NCBI GenBank assembly: GCA_022606425.2
Contig: JAHDVF020001368.1
Coordinates: forward strand, 186,001 to 250,000
Length of the DNA stretch: 64,000 nucleotides
Direction: 5' to 3'
Source of the DNA: Lepidostoma basale
Taxonomy: Eukaryota; Arthropoda; Insecta; Trichoptera; Lepidostomatidae
Shown here: piece by piece, positions 55,601 to 64,000 of the stretch
Layout: every line of letters begins with the position of its first letter
Position numbering within the stretch: position 1 is the first letter of the stretch
Notes under the pieces: generated by a model
What the model saw: only the letters and a program-made list of their open reading frames with translations
The model's database searches: none
What the model was told of the DNA's origin: nothing
Made by a program: the position numbers and the translations under genes

Positions 55601-58600
55601 CATACCTCTCGTGATTCCTCAACAATCATATATCGTTATATGCACGCTCGTCGTTTTTCCGACTTCGAATGTGGCCGACTTTTAATTTTTGATTAATTTG
55701 GTTATTCCTTGGTCTTACATGGCTTCTCTTTGCAGTCACACTGCTTGTATAAAACATTTTAACTATTCTTCTCTAGTCCTTTCGTTCCATGTGTCAAAAC
55801 CATCTCAGAGATCAATTTTTAATTTTACTTACGATGTAATCATCTGCCCTATATATTTTCTTATTTTCTTCGTTCGGTATTCTAAGGGTTAAATAGCAAA
55901 AAACAAACTGTACAAAGTAATTGGGTTCAAACGACCTGTTGCATACAAAATAAATATATAATACAATGTAAAAATGGCCGTTCACAATGGAGTTTTATTA
56001 AATTTCCAACCCTTACGCATGGAAGCGAAGCATGGAACTGACAAAAAAAGGATGAGAGCAGAATAAATGCGGTAGAGATGAGATCCTTTAGACGTATGGG
56101 TGATTTCGAATGCTGATATCAGGAAGGAATGTAGAGAGGAAGAAAGTATTGAAAAAAATATGAATAGATCACTACGTTGGTTTGAACATATAGAACGCAA
56201 GGATAAAGAAAGGATCGTTAAGAAAGTATACGTTGACAATGTGAATGGAGTACGCAGACGAAGAAGACCGAATTAAACGTGATATTAGCAGATAAATCCA
56301 ATTTTAAAAGTCGGCCATGTTAGAAGTCGGAAGAATCGACGCGCGTGCATGACTGGCTGTATGAATGTGGACGAAGCCAGAGAGGTGTGTCAGGATAGAG
56401 TAGTATGGAGTCCATTCTCCAACCAACCCTTCCGGGGAAACGGATGGTTGACCGATAAAACGTATCCAAATAGGCCTTATGGATGTATGACGGGTTGTGA
56501 CATAAGTGCGAACAGCGAGAAATTGAAGCAAGTTACCGAATTCATTCTTATGGAAAGCATGTTTAGAAGAGACAGAACATTTAAGAAAGACATCGAAAAA
56601 AGGTTGGTGCTGAGGTCAAAATAAATGGTACACTCAAAATCATCACTTCAAATAGAAATATATCCACTGAAACAAATATGGAAGTACATAATGGAGTTCT
56701 ATTGCCAACCGTTAAGTTTGGAAGTGAAACTTGGAGCTGATCAAAGTAGAATGAAAGTAGGATGAATGCCGTAGAAATGATATCACTGACATAAAATATC
56801 GCACGACAATATAAGAAAGAAATTTAAAATAAAAATTAATGGTGTTATTTGAAATGTCTTTTTTCTTCATTTAACTAAATACTCGTATATTGTATATTTT
56901 AAAAAGATTTTATAATTTTGTTTATCATTATTTAAATATTAGAACAAATTAATGAAAAAATAGTGGTTAAAAAATTGTATACAATTAGTTTAAATGTTAA
57001 AAGAAACAGAGGACAACCGAGGTAAACATGGCAAAATTAAATTTATTATCAAATACTTAAAGGCGACCATCTGAATGCAGATAAAGCTGGATAGGTATGT
57101 TAGGATAGAAGAGTCTGGCGATCCACCCTCTCTGCCTAACGCTTACGATAACCGAAACGGCGTGATGGTTAGTAAATCAGTTAGTCAATGAATCTCGTAA
57201 ATTTAAGTAATGAGTTTAAGTTTCTTCTATGTTCGCCATACTTTGTGTTGTAGATGTTTTATTTGAATTTTTCTTTTTTATATACTTTGTATATACAACA
57301 CGAGTGACCCAAAGAGCCACGGAAAGAGCCATGTTAGGAATAAGCCTAAGAGACAGAGTCAGAAACGATACGGTGAGAGAAAAAACAAAGGTCACTGACA
57401 TCATCCACCGGGTGACAACTCTAAAATGGCAATGGGCAGGTCACGTAGCCAGAAGCTCAGATGAAAAGTAGACAAGAAGACTGCTGACTTAGAGACCGTG
57501 GACGGCGAAGAGAAGTGCAGAGCGACCGCAACTAGGGCGGAAGGATAATCTGAACAGACACGTCGGAATAACCTGGATGCAGTCTGTACAGGACAGAGTG
57601 ACATGGAAGCGAATGGAGGAGGCCTTTGTCAAGGAGTGGACGGGAATAGGCTGAGGAAGAAGAAGAAGAAGATATACAACACTAACTTTAAAAAAAATTA
57701 AAATTATATATCAGACATGTATTTACAAATTATATAAAAAATTAAAAGACAATTTTGTAAGTTAACTAACCAACACGCCGTCTCCCCGAAAGGAGCAGAA
57801 GGAATAGATCGCCACATTGTTCTATCTTGTAATAGTTTTCTTGATTTCTCAACATTCATAAATCGTGTCATGCACACACGTCGGTTTCATTTCGAGGACA
57901 GCCGAAGTAAACATGGCGTGACAAAATCAATCAATTACTAAAAGGCGGCCATATTCAAAGTCGGAAAGGTCGACGAGCGTGCGTGTTACGATGTATGAAG
58001 ATCTCAAGTCAGGATACAGCAGTGTCTTTGTAAAAAAAAAAATAGAGTTTACGTGTCGTTATGATGTTTTTTTGATATAAAAAAGGTCCACTTTGCAAAT
58101 GAATTTCACACGGATGAAACATAATGTATGGCAATTAACGGTCAGAATATAATCGCGGCCGAGTGCCCAATTGACTGATAACATGACAGGTGATGGTGTA
58201 CCCAAAGATATCTTGTACGTAGTCAGATACGTAATACCGTATTTTATATTACGAAATTAATTCAGCCAAGGGCAAAACTTTGCCCTTCTCGATTTAAGAC
58301 TTAGTTATAAAATATTATTTCTTATAATTCTCATACGTTTTGATAGATCGCTTCCATCTGCTGGGCCATGTTATAATTTATAATTCAATGCTATTTATTG
58401 TTCAACTAATTGAACGCTAAGGCAATAACACTGTGGAATTCCATAGTAATATACTTAGGAAAGTGAAAATAACTTTGTTTAATCCATTAATTATTTAAAA
58501 AAATATTTAAAAACACGACATGTTTCAGAGGATACCTCCATCTTCAGATGTAAAAATATAGTAGAAACTAAACAAAGAAAGACTAATATAAAAATGCATT

Positions 58601-59731
58601 TAAAATTCGATACAAGAATTCAAATTTAAAAATTCTATTTGTTAAAAGTACTAATAATTATTTTTTAACAGTAAGAACTAATAAATAATAATAATGCATC
58701 ATGATAATATTAAAAAATATAAAAATTGTAATTTAGAAATAACATACATTTGAAAAGACATACTTTATATGATAGAAATTAATAAATGATTAATTTGCAT
58801 TTGATTGGGAATGGGAGCTTGGGAGATTAAATCTCCCAAGCTTATTAATTATTAATAGTTATACCCAGTACCTTCTGTGTGGCATTCATAGCTCTTACCA
58901 CTCTGCAACGAAGGTCGTCTATCTATTGTTATTAATGAATCGTTCAGAAAGTAAGGAAAACTCCTTACAACTATTTACTTGAAAATATATATAATTGTGA
59001 CCCGTTTCATAACCATGTCCCACATCAATATTATTTTACAATACCTAATTATAAAAACATAAGCTGAATTATTTATAAAATAACTAAAATAATAATAAAA
59101 ATAATAATAATATTTATAAAATAACGCGCCCCGCTAGTAGAGGTCATTATTTTGAACATTGAAAAAGGACTGGAAACTAAACGTTAATTTATAATATAAC
59201 AATTTGTAAAATTATGTGTGCCTGGTTTTAATCATTATGATTGATTTAAATTTGTATATTTCATCAATGCAACTCAAAATAATGGAATTTCCATTCTCAT
59301 ATATTCCACGTCATATTTTTATTCGTTATCTGAACGATTCGTTCATAAAATTATCATTTTGAAATGGTTCCACAGCTCTACCATGTTTACCTAGTAAAAG
59401 CTATTATCGATGTATACCTACGTTTTTTTAATCTACACAAGAAAATACCTTGATCACTATCAGCTACCTGTTTCACCTTCCATATTTAAATAATAATAAA
59501 AGTAAAACTTACATCATTTCCGAATAAATCTTTTGCTATCGAGCCTCTAACTTTAAGGTTTTGCTTCATGCGTCCAGAGCGAGACACGGACAATTTTCTC
59601 TTGGTGTCGTACGGAGCAGAGAATTCTCTGTTGTCATCCTCTGTCATCAACTCCGGCTTGCTCTTGGAATACTTCTTCTTCTCGGGCGATAGAGTCCCGT
59701 GTGAAAACAGGTTCTTGAAAAACTTGGCCAT
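46367..59731 (-). CDS. PRR15-like small protein, 2 exons, 179 aa
   Basis: Join on the minus strand of 59513-59731 (73 codons) and 46367-46687 (106 codons plus stop), with donor AATGAT|GTAAGT and acceptor tgtttcag|GTGAAAG, both phase 0. The first exon ends in RKLSVSRSGRMKQNLKVRGS, matching the SRSGRFK-x-KKVRATL hallmark I know from vertebrate PRR15/PRR15L; flanking regions are basic and Ser/Lys-rich. The second exon is polar and rich in Asn, Ser, Glu and Lys with no recognised domain. The family's biochemical role is unclear, so I give none. No signal peptide or membrane segment is visible. The 12.8 kb intron is filled with LINE copies, a probable LTR and two sense-strand hammerhead-like motifs. 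The start is ATG at 59731 (AAAATGG context). The join rests on phase and splice sites, not on a homologue of exon 2. Confidence 0.75.
46762..47292 (+). mobile_element. LINE-B2 fragment inserted in LINE-A
   Basis: Encodes MIWSPHEARYSVMLERVQKK and a tail of 'gatttgatttgat'. Minus-strand LINE-A sequence flanks it (46725-46760 and 47293-47640). Confidence 0.75.
47293..47640 (-). mobile_element. LINE-A fragment (host of LINE-B2)
   Basis: Minus strand GKRSRNRPRKTWFDQINQLL; its 3' tip is at 46725-46760 beyond the LINE-B2 insertion. Confidence 0.65.
47645..48850. other. mostly unique AT-rich sequence
   Basis: Only a possible LINE C-terminus at about 48000-48080 (DRGHWRALRERLTF). No gene seen. Confidence 0.4.
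48855..49440 (+). mobile_element. LINE-F-related fragment split by a SINE
   Basis: 48860-48995 encodes ERRVLQKILGPLNNDETW and RLRWLDM; it continues at 49255 as NRILELYLGGRRR. The SINE at 49000-49250 sits between. Confidence 0.65.
49000..49250 (-). mobile_element. SINE with LINE-B type tail, inside a LINE
   Basis: Complete head and body; the tail 'ttacatcgatttggttcatg' and an AAT-type run. 'catg' repeats at both edges. Confidence 0.8.
49618..49848 (-). mobile_element. LINE-H 3' fragment
   Basis: Minus strand GPGRRQMSWLRNVREWTGIR, nearly the same as the 45.6 kb copy, with (TTC)n at its 3' end. Confidence 0.7.
50303..50526. mobile_element. FB-1 foldback element
   Basis: Arms at 50310-50500 and a tail cut short at 'cattattcaa', where LINE-F sequence begins. 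The core is decayed (GCCAAAAC). Confidence 0.65.
50519..51520 (-). pseudogene. LINE-F reverse transcriptase, 3' half, 330-codon open frame
   Basis: The longest open frame in the window. Motifs in order: VSQGLKQGDGLAPTLFN, GYADDLNIVG (catalytic Asp pair), GLEINEEKTQIMK, then the C-terminal RLRWAGHVQRMP and GRPRLRWEDEVG. The frame is cut at the 5' end, after the RT fingers, and lacks endonuclease. In the PRR15-like intron, same strand. Low decay suggests a fairly recent insertion. Confidence 0.8.
51720..51930 (+). mobile_element. LINE-A 3' fragment
   Basis: Shares an unusual 3' sequence ('aacgattacgataaccgaaacgg') and about 60 bp beyond it with 56985-57200. Confidence 0.6.
51976..52016 (-). 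ncRNA. hammerhead-like motif, intact core
   Basis: Minus strand C-U-G-A-G-G-A (52012-52006), stem II with one mismatch (GGAC/GUGC), G-A-A-A-C (51990-51986), AUG, G-U-A. Stem I is weak (one clear pair). Sense orientation in the PRR15-like intron. Confidence 0.45.
52073..52730 (-). mobile_element. probable solo LTR
   Basis: On the minus strand it starts TGTCGGGGTTAAATG and ends TTTATTTAACA, with TATAAAAG near 52545 and AATAAA near 52130 in the right order for U3-R-U5. GC content is far above its surroundings. No clear target duplication and no internal region. The open frames in it are not taken as genes. Confidence 0.5.
52735..53360. other. no feature seen
   Basis: AT-rich intronic sequence of the PRR15-like gene. 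Confidence 0.4.
53365..53565. mobile_element. decayed foldback element
   Basis: Inverted 'cttctcgaagac' / 'gatgaag' blocks. Both strands read CCGA-GATGAAG followed by a TTCGA-A block, resembling decayed hammerhead cores. Confidence 0.35.
53745..54530 (-). mobile_element. LINE-G fragment (reverse transcriptase)
   Basis: Minus strand AYADDLKIP near 54515, then IYGAETWTLSVVDSQKL and RVRWAGHLVRME, with stops and frameshifts. A family distinct from LINE-F. Confidence 0.7.
54535..55540. other. no feature seen
   Basis: A repeated block 'gtattcgaatgcaacgt' at 54806 and 54886 shows a local duplication of about 80 bp; otherwise nothing recognised. Confidence 0.4.
55545..55890 (-). mobile_element. LINE-A 3' fragment
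   Basis: Minus-strand tail 'accatcctgatgtttctc', decayed. Confidence 0.6.
55975..56830 (+). mobile_element. LINE-A fragments, rearranged
   Basis: 55975-56455 runs to the 3' end; 56500-56770 is an upstream RT part (QVTEFILMESMF, VHNGVLLPTVKFGSETWS). Confidence 0.6.
56985..57200 (+). mobile_element. LINE-A 3' fragment, sister of 51.7 kb copy
   Basis: About 90% identical to 51735-51965, including the flank after the tail. Confidence 0.6.
57290..57670 (+). mobile_element. LINE-C 3' fragment
   Basis: ATERAMLGISLRDRVRND and LKWQWAGHVARSSDEK, stop, with (GAA)n end. Confidence 0.75.
57765..58030. mobile_element. LINE-A fragments in inverted order
   Basis: Minus 3' tip at 57765-57890 and a plus piece at 57890-58030. 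Confidence 0.55.
58400..58558. mobile_element. FB-2 element, one arm
   Basis: Minus-oriented single arm plus tail, homologous to 12591-12715 (shared 'ggaattccatagt' and 'ctttgtttaatccatta'). Carries the best hammerhead-like motif. Confidence 0.7.
58511..58553 (-). ncRNA. hammerhead ribozyme-like motif, best copy (FB-2 family)
   Basis: Minus-strand order: stem I 5' ACAU, C-U-G-A-A-G-A (58547-58541), stem II GGAGG/CCUCU around UAU, G-A-A-A-C (58526-58522), A-U, then G-U-C (58519-58517) and stem I 3' GUGU (58516-58513). Stem I pairs over 4 bp (one U.G wobble). All invariant hammerhead core bases are present, and stem III is the palindrome CAUG. It lies in the PRR15-like intron, in sense orientation. 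Confidence 0.7.
58868..58922 (-). mobile_element. SINE head fragment
   Basis: 'taccactctgcaacgaaggtcgtc'-type head only. Confidence 0.5.
59513..59731 (-). CDS. PRR15-like gene exon 1 (aa 1-73)
   Basis: Starts MAKFFKNLFSHG; ends KDLFGND with donor GAT|GTAAGT. It carries the conserved SRSGR motif at residues 50-54. Confidence 0.85.
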
Positions 59732-59734
59732 TTT

Positions 59735-61245
59735 ATCGTTTGACACTTTCAGAAAAACATTTCAACGCGTGATATCTAAATGGTCTATCACCTTATCATC
59801 GTTTATATTATCAATACGTATTTCAAAATACGTTGAAGTGCGCACTTTAGTATTTAAACAATTGAATATAATATAATACAATTATTAACGCAGTCAAACT
59901 TCCATTGTCACATTATTTAATATATACGTATAAAAAAATACTGCATCGTTTGTTAAACAGATGTTTTGTGAGTTAATTGTATACACTTTTATGTCATTTT
60001 TATTAAACACTGGTTTAAAACACAATAATTAAACTAGATGAAATATTATTTTTAATGTTTTTACTAAACTATTATTGAGATCATGTATCTATTTGACTGA
60101 ATATCGTGTGTATGCTGTCCGCTCACAGCTGGATGATTTATCTTTAATATTGTATGATGCGAAACTTAGTGAAACGGGTTAGTTATCAAAATGCTCTTAT
60201 CTAGAGATAATTTTATATGAAGTATTGCACATTTGCAAAGACAATATCAGCGTTATTCCGTACATCTTAAAATAATTTTATTTGCTCAACTCTTTGTAGT
60301 CGTATCAGCGATGAGATATAGATTTCTTATCTGTTTATTAATGTATTCTATAGATTACAAGTACATCCAAAGTTTAGAGATAGCACTCAAATATATTGTC
60401 TCCGGTAGATTGATAGAGACACAATGATACAGGTATTGAAATAACTTATTACCCGGCAAGGTTACGGTAATAATTTATGAAATAAATTATAATTCAATCA
60501 CAAAACTTTCTAAAAATAGTGTTGTTTTATGATTGAACGCATTTATTTTTTAATAGAGAACTAAAAGTGTAACATCAAAGTAATCTAGTGCTTGAAAATA
60601 AAACATGACGTTAGATGGCGCCTTATTGGGTCCTACTCTTTCCATTTTTATGCATTATTTGAGTGTCAAAAAGTAATTTAATTTAAAAGTTCCAAAAAAT
60701 ATTATAATCACAAATTGAATGAAAAAATAATGAAAATTATCTTGAAATGTTATTTAAAATTTTTATCATTTTCTATAATATTTTCAGAGTTGCCTAAACA
60801 ATGATGTAACAATCTTTATCGAACAATGTATTTTAAGATTCAAGTTTATATTTATATATTACATAAAACATTTGCTTTTAATATTGGCCTATTAAGCTGA
60901 AACAATTAATAGCAATAAATTTAAAAATCTTCACAAATAACTCTGATTTCCAATAATTTCACATTTCTTCAGTTCTTCAAAAATTACGCCATAAATATAT
61001 TTAATGATTATTATACTTAATTCATTTTATTTCACTTTTTCTAGTTCTGACATTCATACTGTCAAGGGTAGGTGGCTCAAGGAATATTTTATATAAATGA
61101 TATAAATATATTTAAACATACACTGCGATTCGATAATCAGTTAAATTTTAAAATTCTACATTTAAATTAATGTTATCCCATTTTACACAATATTTATTTG
61201 AAATATTTTATTTTTTATGCCAATAAATATGTGTGTATAATATAA
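59735..61245. other. upstream of PRR15-like gene
   Basis: Probable 5' UTR and promoter near 59735-59900, then AT-rich sequence without recognisable features. Confidence 0.4.
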
Positions 61246-61249
61246 TATC

Positions 61250-61495
61250 ATCAACCACCGAGTGGTGACTGTAAAATGGCAATGGGCAGGTCACGTAGCC
61301 AGAAACTCAGATGAAAAATGGACAAGAAGACTGCTGACTAGGCAACCGCAACTACAGCGGAAGGATGATCTGAACAAACACGCCGGAATAACCCGGATGC
61401 AGTCTGCACAAGACACAGTGATATGGAAGCGAATGGAGGAGGCCTTTGTCCAGGAGTGGATGGGAATAGGCTGAGGTAGAAGAAAAAGAAGAATA
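61250..61495 (+). mobile_element. LINE-C 3' fragment
   Basis: VKWQWAGHVARNSDEKWTRR to EEAFVQEWMGIG stop. Confidence 0.75.
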
Positions 61496-61889
61496 TAATA
61501 TAACAAACAGCCTAAAAGGGGATAACTTTTATAATGGGAGAGCATAAAAAATTGGCTTGCAAAGTGGGCGGAGCGATGAAAACATTTGGGAACCTATGAT
61601 ATTTATAGTCTTCTCCTTTGTATCAATGACAAGGCCTTATCTCTCATATTTCTCTCTTGCCATTGCAGTGGAAGGTTTGGCCAACTTGTGTCCTCTCCAA
61701 GGGAACCAAGTGTGCTGTTTTAGTACCACCACATGTTACCATGTTCATGATTAACTTTGTAAAAATGGCATGTTGATTTGTGGGGATAAACTAGAATTAT
61801 ATTTAGCCTTTATAACAAAACTTAATCACCGTATAATGAACCACATTTTATATTTACATGTCTCAATGAGACCATATGAAAGAATAAGT

Positions 61890-62278
61890 ATATGAGAACT
61901 AACAGTAAGGTCAGAATATACAAAACTTGCATAAGGCCTATACCGACATATAGCATTGAGACCAGAGCGGATACTACAAAAAAGAAGGTTAAAGTGCGGG
62001 TGGCAGAGATGCGGACACTGAGGATGATATCAGGAAAGACTCATCGAGATAGGGTGAGAAACACGGCTAGCTGCAAATTCTACAAGGTGGAAGATATCGT
62101 AAGATGAATTGATACTGGAATGCGCACTTGCAGAGGATGACTCCCTCCAGAATCCCACACGTTGTGGCGCACCAGATTCCTGTTGACTACCGTCCCCCCG
62201 GAAGACCGTCGAAGAAATGGAGGGATAGCTGGGAGTCAACCTCCCAAGAGAGGAAAGGTCTAAAAGAAGATGAAGATG
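61890..62278 (+). mobile_element. LINE-E 3' fragment
   Basis: KVRIYKTCIRPIPTYSIETR to PPGRPSKKW and 'gaagatgaagatg' end. Confidence 0.75.
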
Positions 62279-62439
62279 TTACTTTATAAATTGAAAATGG
62301 CTGAAATCAGAAAAAAAGTTCTTCTCTAATATTATACTCAATATAAATACTAGTTCTGATTTTGAAAATTTGGTTTGGTTAATGTGTGGCTCCCGTAAAT
62401 TTTGAGATATTTCGGGTATAAGTGAATTGTTTTGGTTAA

Positions 62440-62605
62440 TTTGATTGTTGCCGCACTTTATAATAGTTAGTTGTGACACGAATAAGTTTTTACTGTTTTG
62501 ATGTTAGTTGTGACACGAAATAAGTTTTTACTGTTGTTAGTGAATATAAATTTAATAAACACAAATGTCCGGATCGTCCAAAAATTCATGTTCCTAAAAG
62601 TGTAG
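62440..62605 (+). repeat. R400 repeat, 5' part
   Basis: Homologous to 25551-25800; an internal 36-bp block ('gttgtgacacgaataagt') is tandemly doubled. Confidence 0.6.
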
Positions 62606-62949
62606 GTTACCCACATTTCGTTTATTGGGTATAATAAATTCTTTTTATGGGTCCTTCAGGAAGAAAATATTGAAATATATTGCTGTGTTTATTGCATATT
62701 AAATGACTCATTGTGGTTCAATGTAAATTGTTTATTGTATTATTAAATGGTTATTAAGCCACTTTATTATCATACGACAATATGTCATCAATGCCTTCCT
62801 GTTCATAAATCACTGGAGCTTAGCTGTCGTATCAATTGCAGTATGATTGGAACATAATTATTAACTGCATTGTTGAATATTTATAATCTATTCAATTGCT
62901 CATAAAGAAGAAGATAAAACACTTGCGTAATTTGTTTTTAACTATGTGA

Positions 62950-63165
62950 ATGGATTTCAGAGTCGAGGAAGACCGAGGACAAAATGGCACGACCAAATTA
63001 ATCAAATTTCAATGATCGGCCATATTTGAAGTCAGGAGAATTAACATGCATGTATGACTTGCTGTATGAATGTAGTGTAAGGTAGAGAGGTGTATCAGGA
63101 TAGAGTAGTGTGGTGGTTCAGTCTCTCTGCCTTCCCTTTCGGAGAAATGGAGTAATGGTTTTGTT
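62950..63165 (+). mobile_element. LINE-A 3' fragment
   Basis: 'gtcgaggaagaccgaggac' to 'ggagaaatggagtaatggtt'. Confidence 0.6.
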
Positions 63166-63365
63166 TTTTCTAACCAATCGGTTTGCTCCTATCAGAACTT
63201 CACCGGGGAAACAAAATAAAGTGAAACATGTTTTTTTGCGATTTTGTGAAAATCCTTGTAACTAATCTTTCTGGTGATGTTTTGGAGATCGTTGCAGTCT
63301 CTATCTTCAGGGTGGTTATGGTTTAAAAAGCCAAGTTACAAGGATTTTCCCAAAATCCCAAAACA
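63165..63365. mobile_element. foldback element, FB-6-like
   Basis: Inverted arms 'aaaatccttgtaacta' and 'agttacaaggattttcc', with 'ccaatcggtttgctcctatc' on the left resembling FB-6. Core decayed (CCGGUGA; GCAAAC). Confidence 0.5.
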
Positions 63366-63474
63366 CATATTACTACCAATTGTGAAAATCTACACAATTA
63401 TTAAACTGAACCATTGTTGATGGTTGAGGTATTAGTTTTGTAAAGCTCCATTATTAATTTATAATAGTAAACAT

Positions 63475-63660
63475 GATTGTTTCGTGGTTTTACTTGGATT
63501 TAATTTATATAAATAGTGCCAAATTTGTTTTGCCTGTCGACTGTCAGTTTGAGAATGCCCTCGCAAGGCGAAACAAATTTGCCACTATTTATATAAATTA
63601 AATTCTAGTAAAACCACTAAATGATCGTGTTTGCTATTATTAATTAAACTGAACCAGTTA
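63475..63660. mobile_element. FB-12 foldback element with U3-A8 core
   Basis: Arms 'gtggttttacttggatttaa' and the inverse at 63590-63620. Plus strand UUGAGAA (63549-63555), stem II GCC/GGC, G-A-A-A-C (63570-63574), palindrome CAAAUUUG. The U expected at the cleavage site is C. Confidence 0.6.
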
Positions 63661-64000
63661 CCGTGATATAAGTGTTTTAAATTATTTTTATGACAACAAA
63701 TTAAATACTTCATACAAAAGTATGCAATTTATTTTTCATGAAATTATTTCAGTTTTTGATTATGGCTTTTAATAGATTAAATATTTTCAAACTGTGACTT
63801 CTGGGCTGAAGGACGTTTCCAAAAATTATTATAAATATTTATTTAGGAAATATATAAAACTATGAATAAAACAAAATATTTCATGTTTATTTTATTTATT
63901 TCATTTTACACATTATTTGGGCAATGAAAAACCTCATATATAAAATGTAAAGAACTAATATATTATATAATAAATAAGGGTAGTAATATTATTCAAACTA

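Overview
The window is eukaryotic and almost certainly an insect nuclear genome. It is AT-rich, with GT-AG introns, three intron-containing genes and a dense layer of decayed transposons. One gene is Pelle, the single Toll-pathway IRAK-family kinase of insects. The order cannot be told from sequence alone.

Host genes. (1) pelle/IRAK4-like kinase, minus strand, 34646 to 15215: ten exons whose phases all agree and give 501 codons (death domain, Ser-rich linker, kinase). (2) The TFIIH subunit p34/Tfb4 (GTF2H3), plus strand, 35157 to 40485: nine exons, 296 codons, ending in a Cys-rich zinc domain and a Lys-rich tail. Genes 1 and 2 are divergent, with starts about 510 bp apart. (3) A small two-exon gene, minus strand, 59731 to 46367, 179 codons, carrying the SRSGR-x-K signature of the PRR15/PRR15L family, with a 12.8 kb intron.

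Layout. 1-15 kb: only transposon debris. 15-35 kb: pelle, introns filled with LINE, SINE, DNA-transposon and foldback elements. 35-41 kb: Gtf2h3. 41-46 kb: LINE/SINE debris, a 36-bp minisatellite split by a LINE, and an orphan open frame split by a LINE with a 10-bp target duplication. 46-60 kb: the PRR15-like gene, whose intron holds the longest open reverse-transcriptase frame (330 codons) and a probable solo LTR. 60-64 kb: LINE and foldback debris.

Repeats. At least eight non-LTR families are present as 5'-truncated copies. I labelled the most abundant LINE-A; its 3' end is the conserved 'ggcgtgatggttagttag' tail. There is also a tRNA-derived SINE sharing its 3' tail with LINE-B, a pogo/Tigger element with intact terminal repeats whose interior grew into a 16-bp minisatellite, two copies of one internally deleted DUF4817-type transposon, and a piggyBac-like MITE.

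Most unusual signal. Many short foldback elements of several families carry, in one or both arms, a hammerhead-ribozyme-like core: C-U-G-A-N-G-A, a hairpin (stem II), G-A-A-A-C, a very short palindromic stem III, and a U-H cleavage site. Stem II sequences differ between families yet stay paired, and some copies show compensatory changes. The best copies are at 58511-58553, 21445-21483, 22205-22238, 28137-28199, 5863-5903, 51976-52016 and 11991-12030. Very short stem III is known from hammerheads of Penelope-like retroelements; no Penelope reverse transcriptase was recognised here, so these look like non-autonomous, ribozyme-bearing foldback repeats. All of this was read by eye; no searches or folding programs were run.
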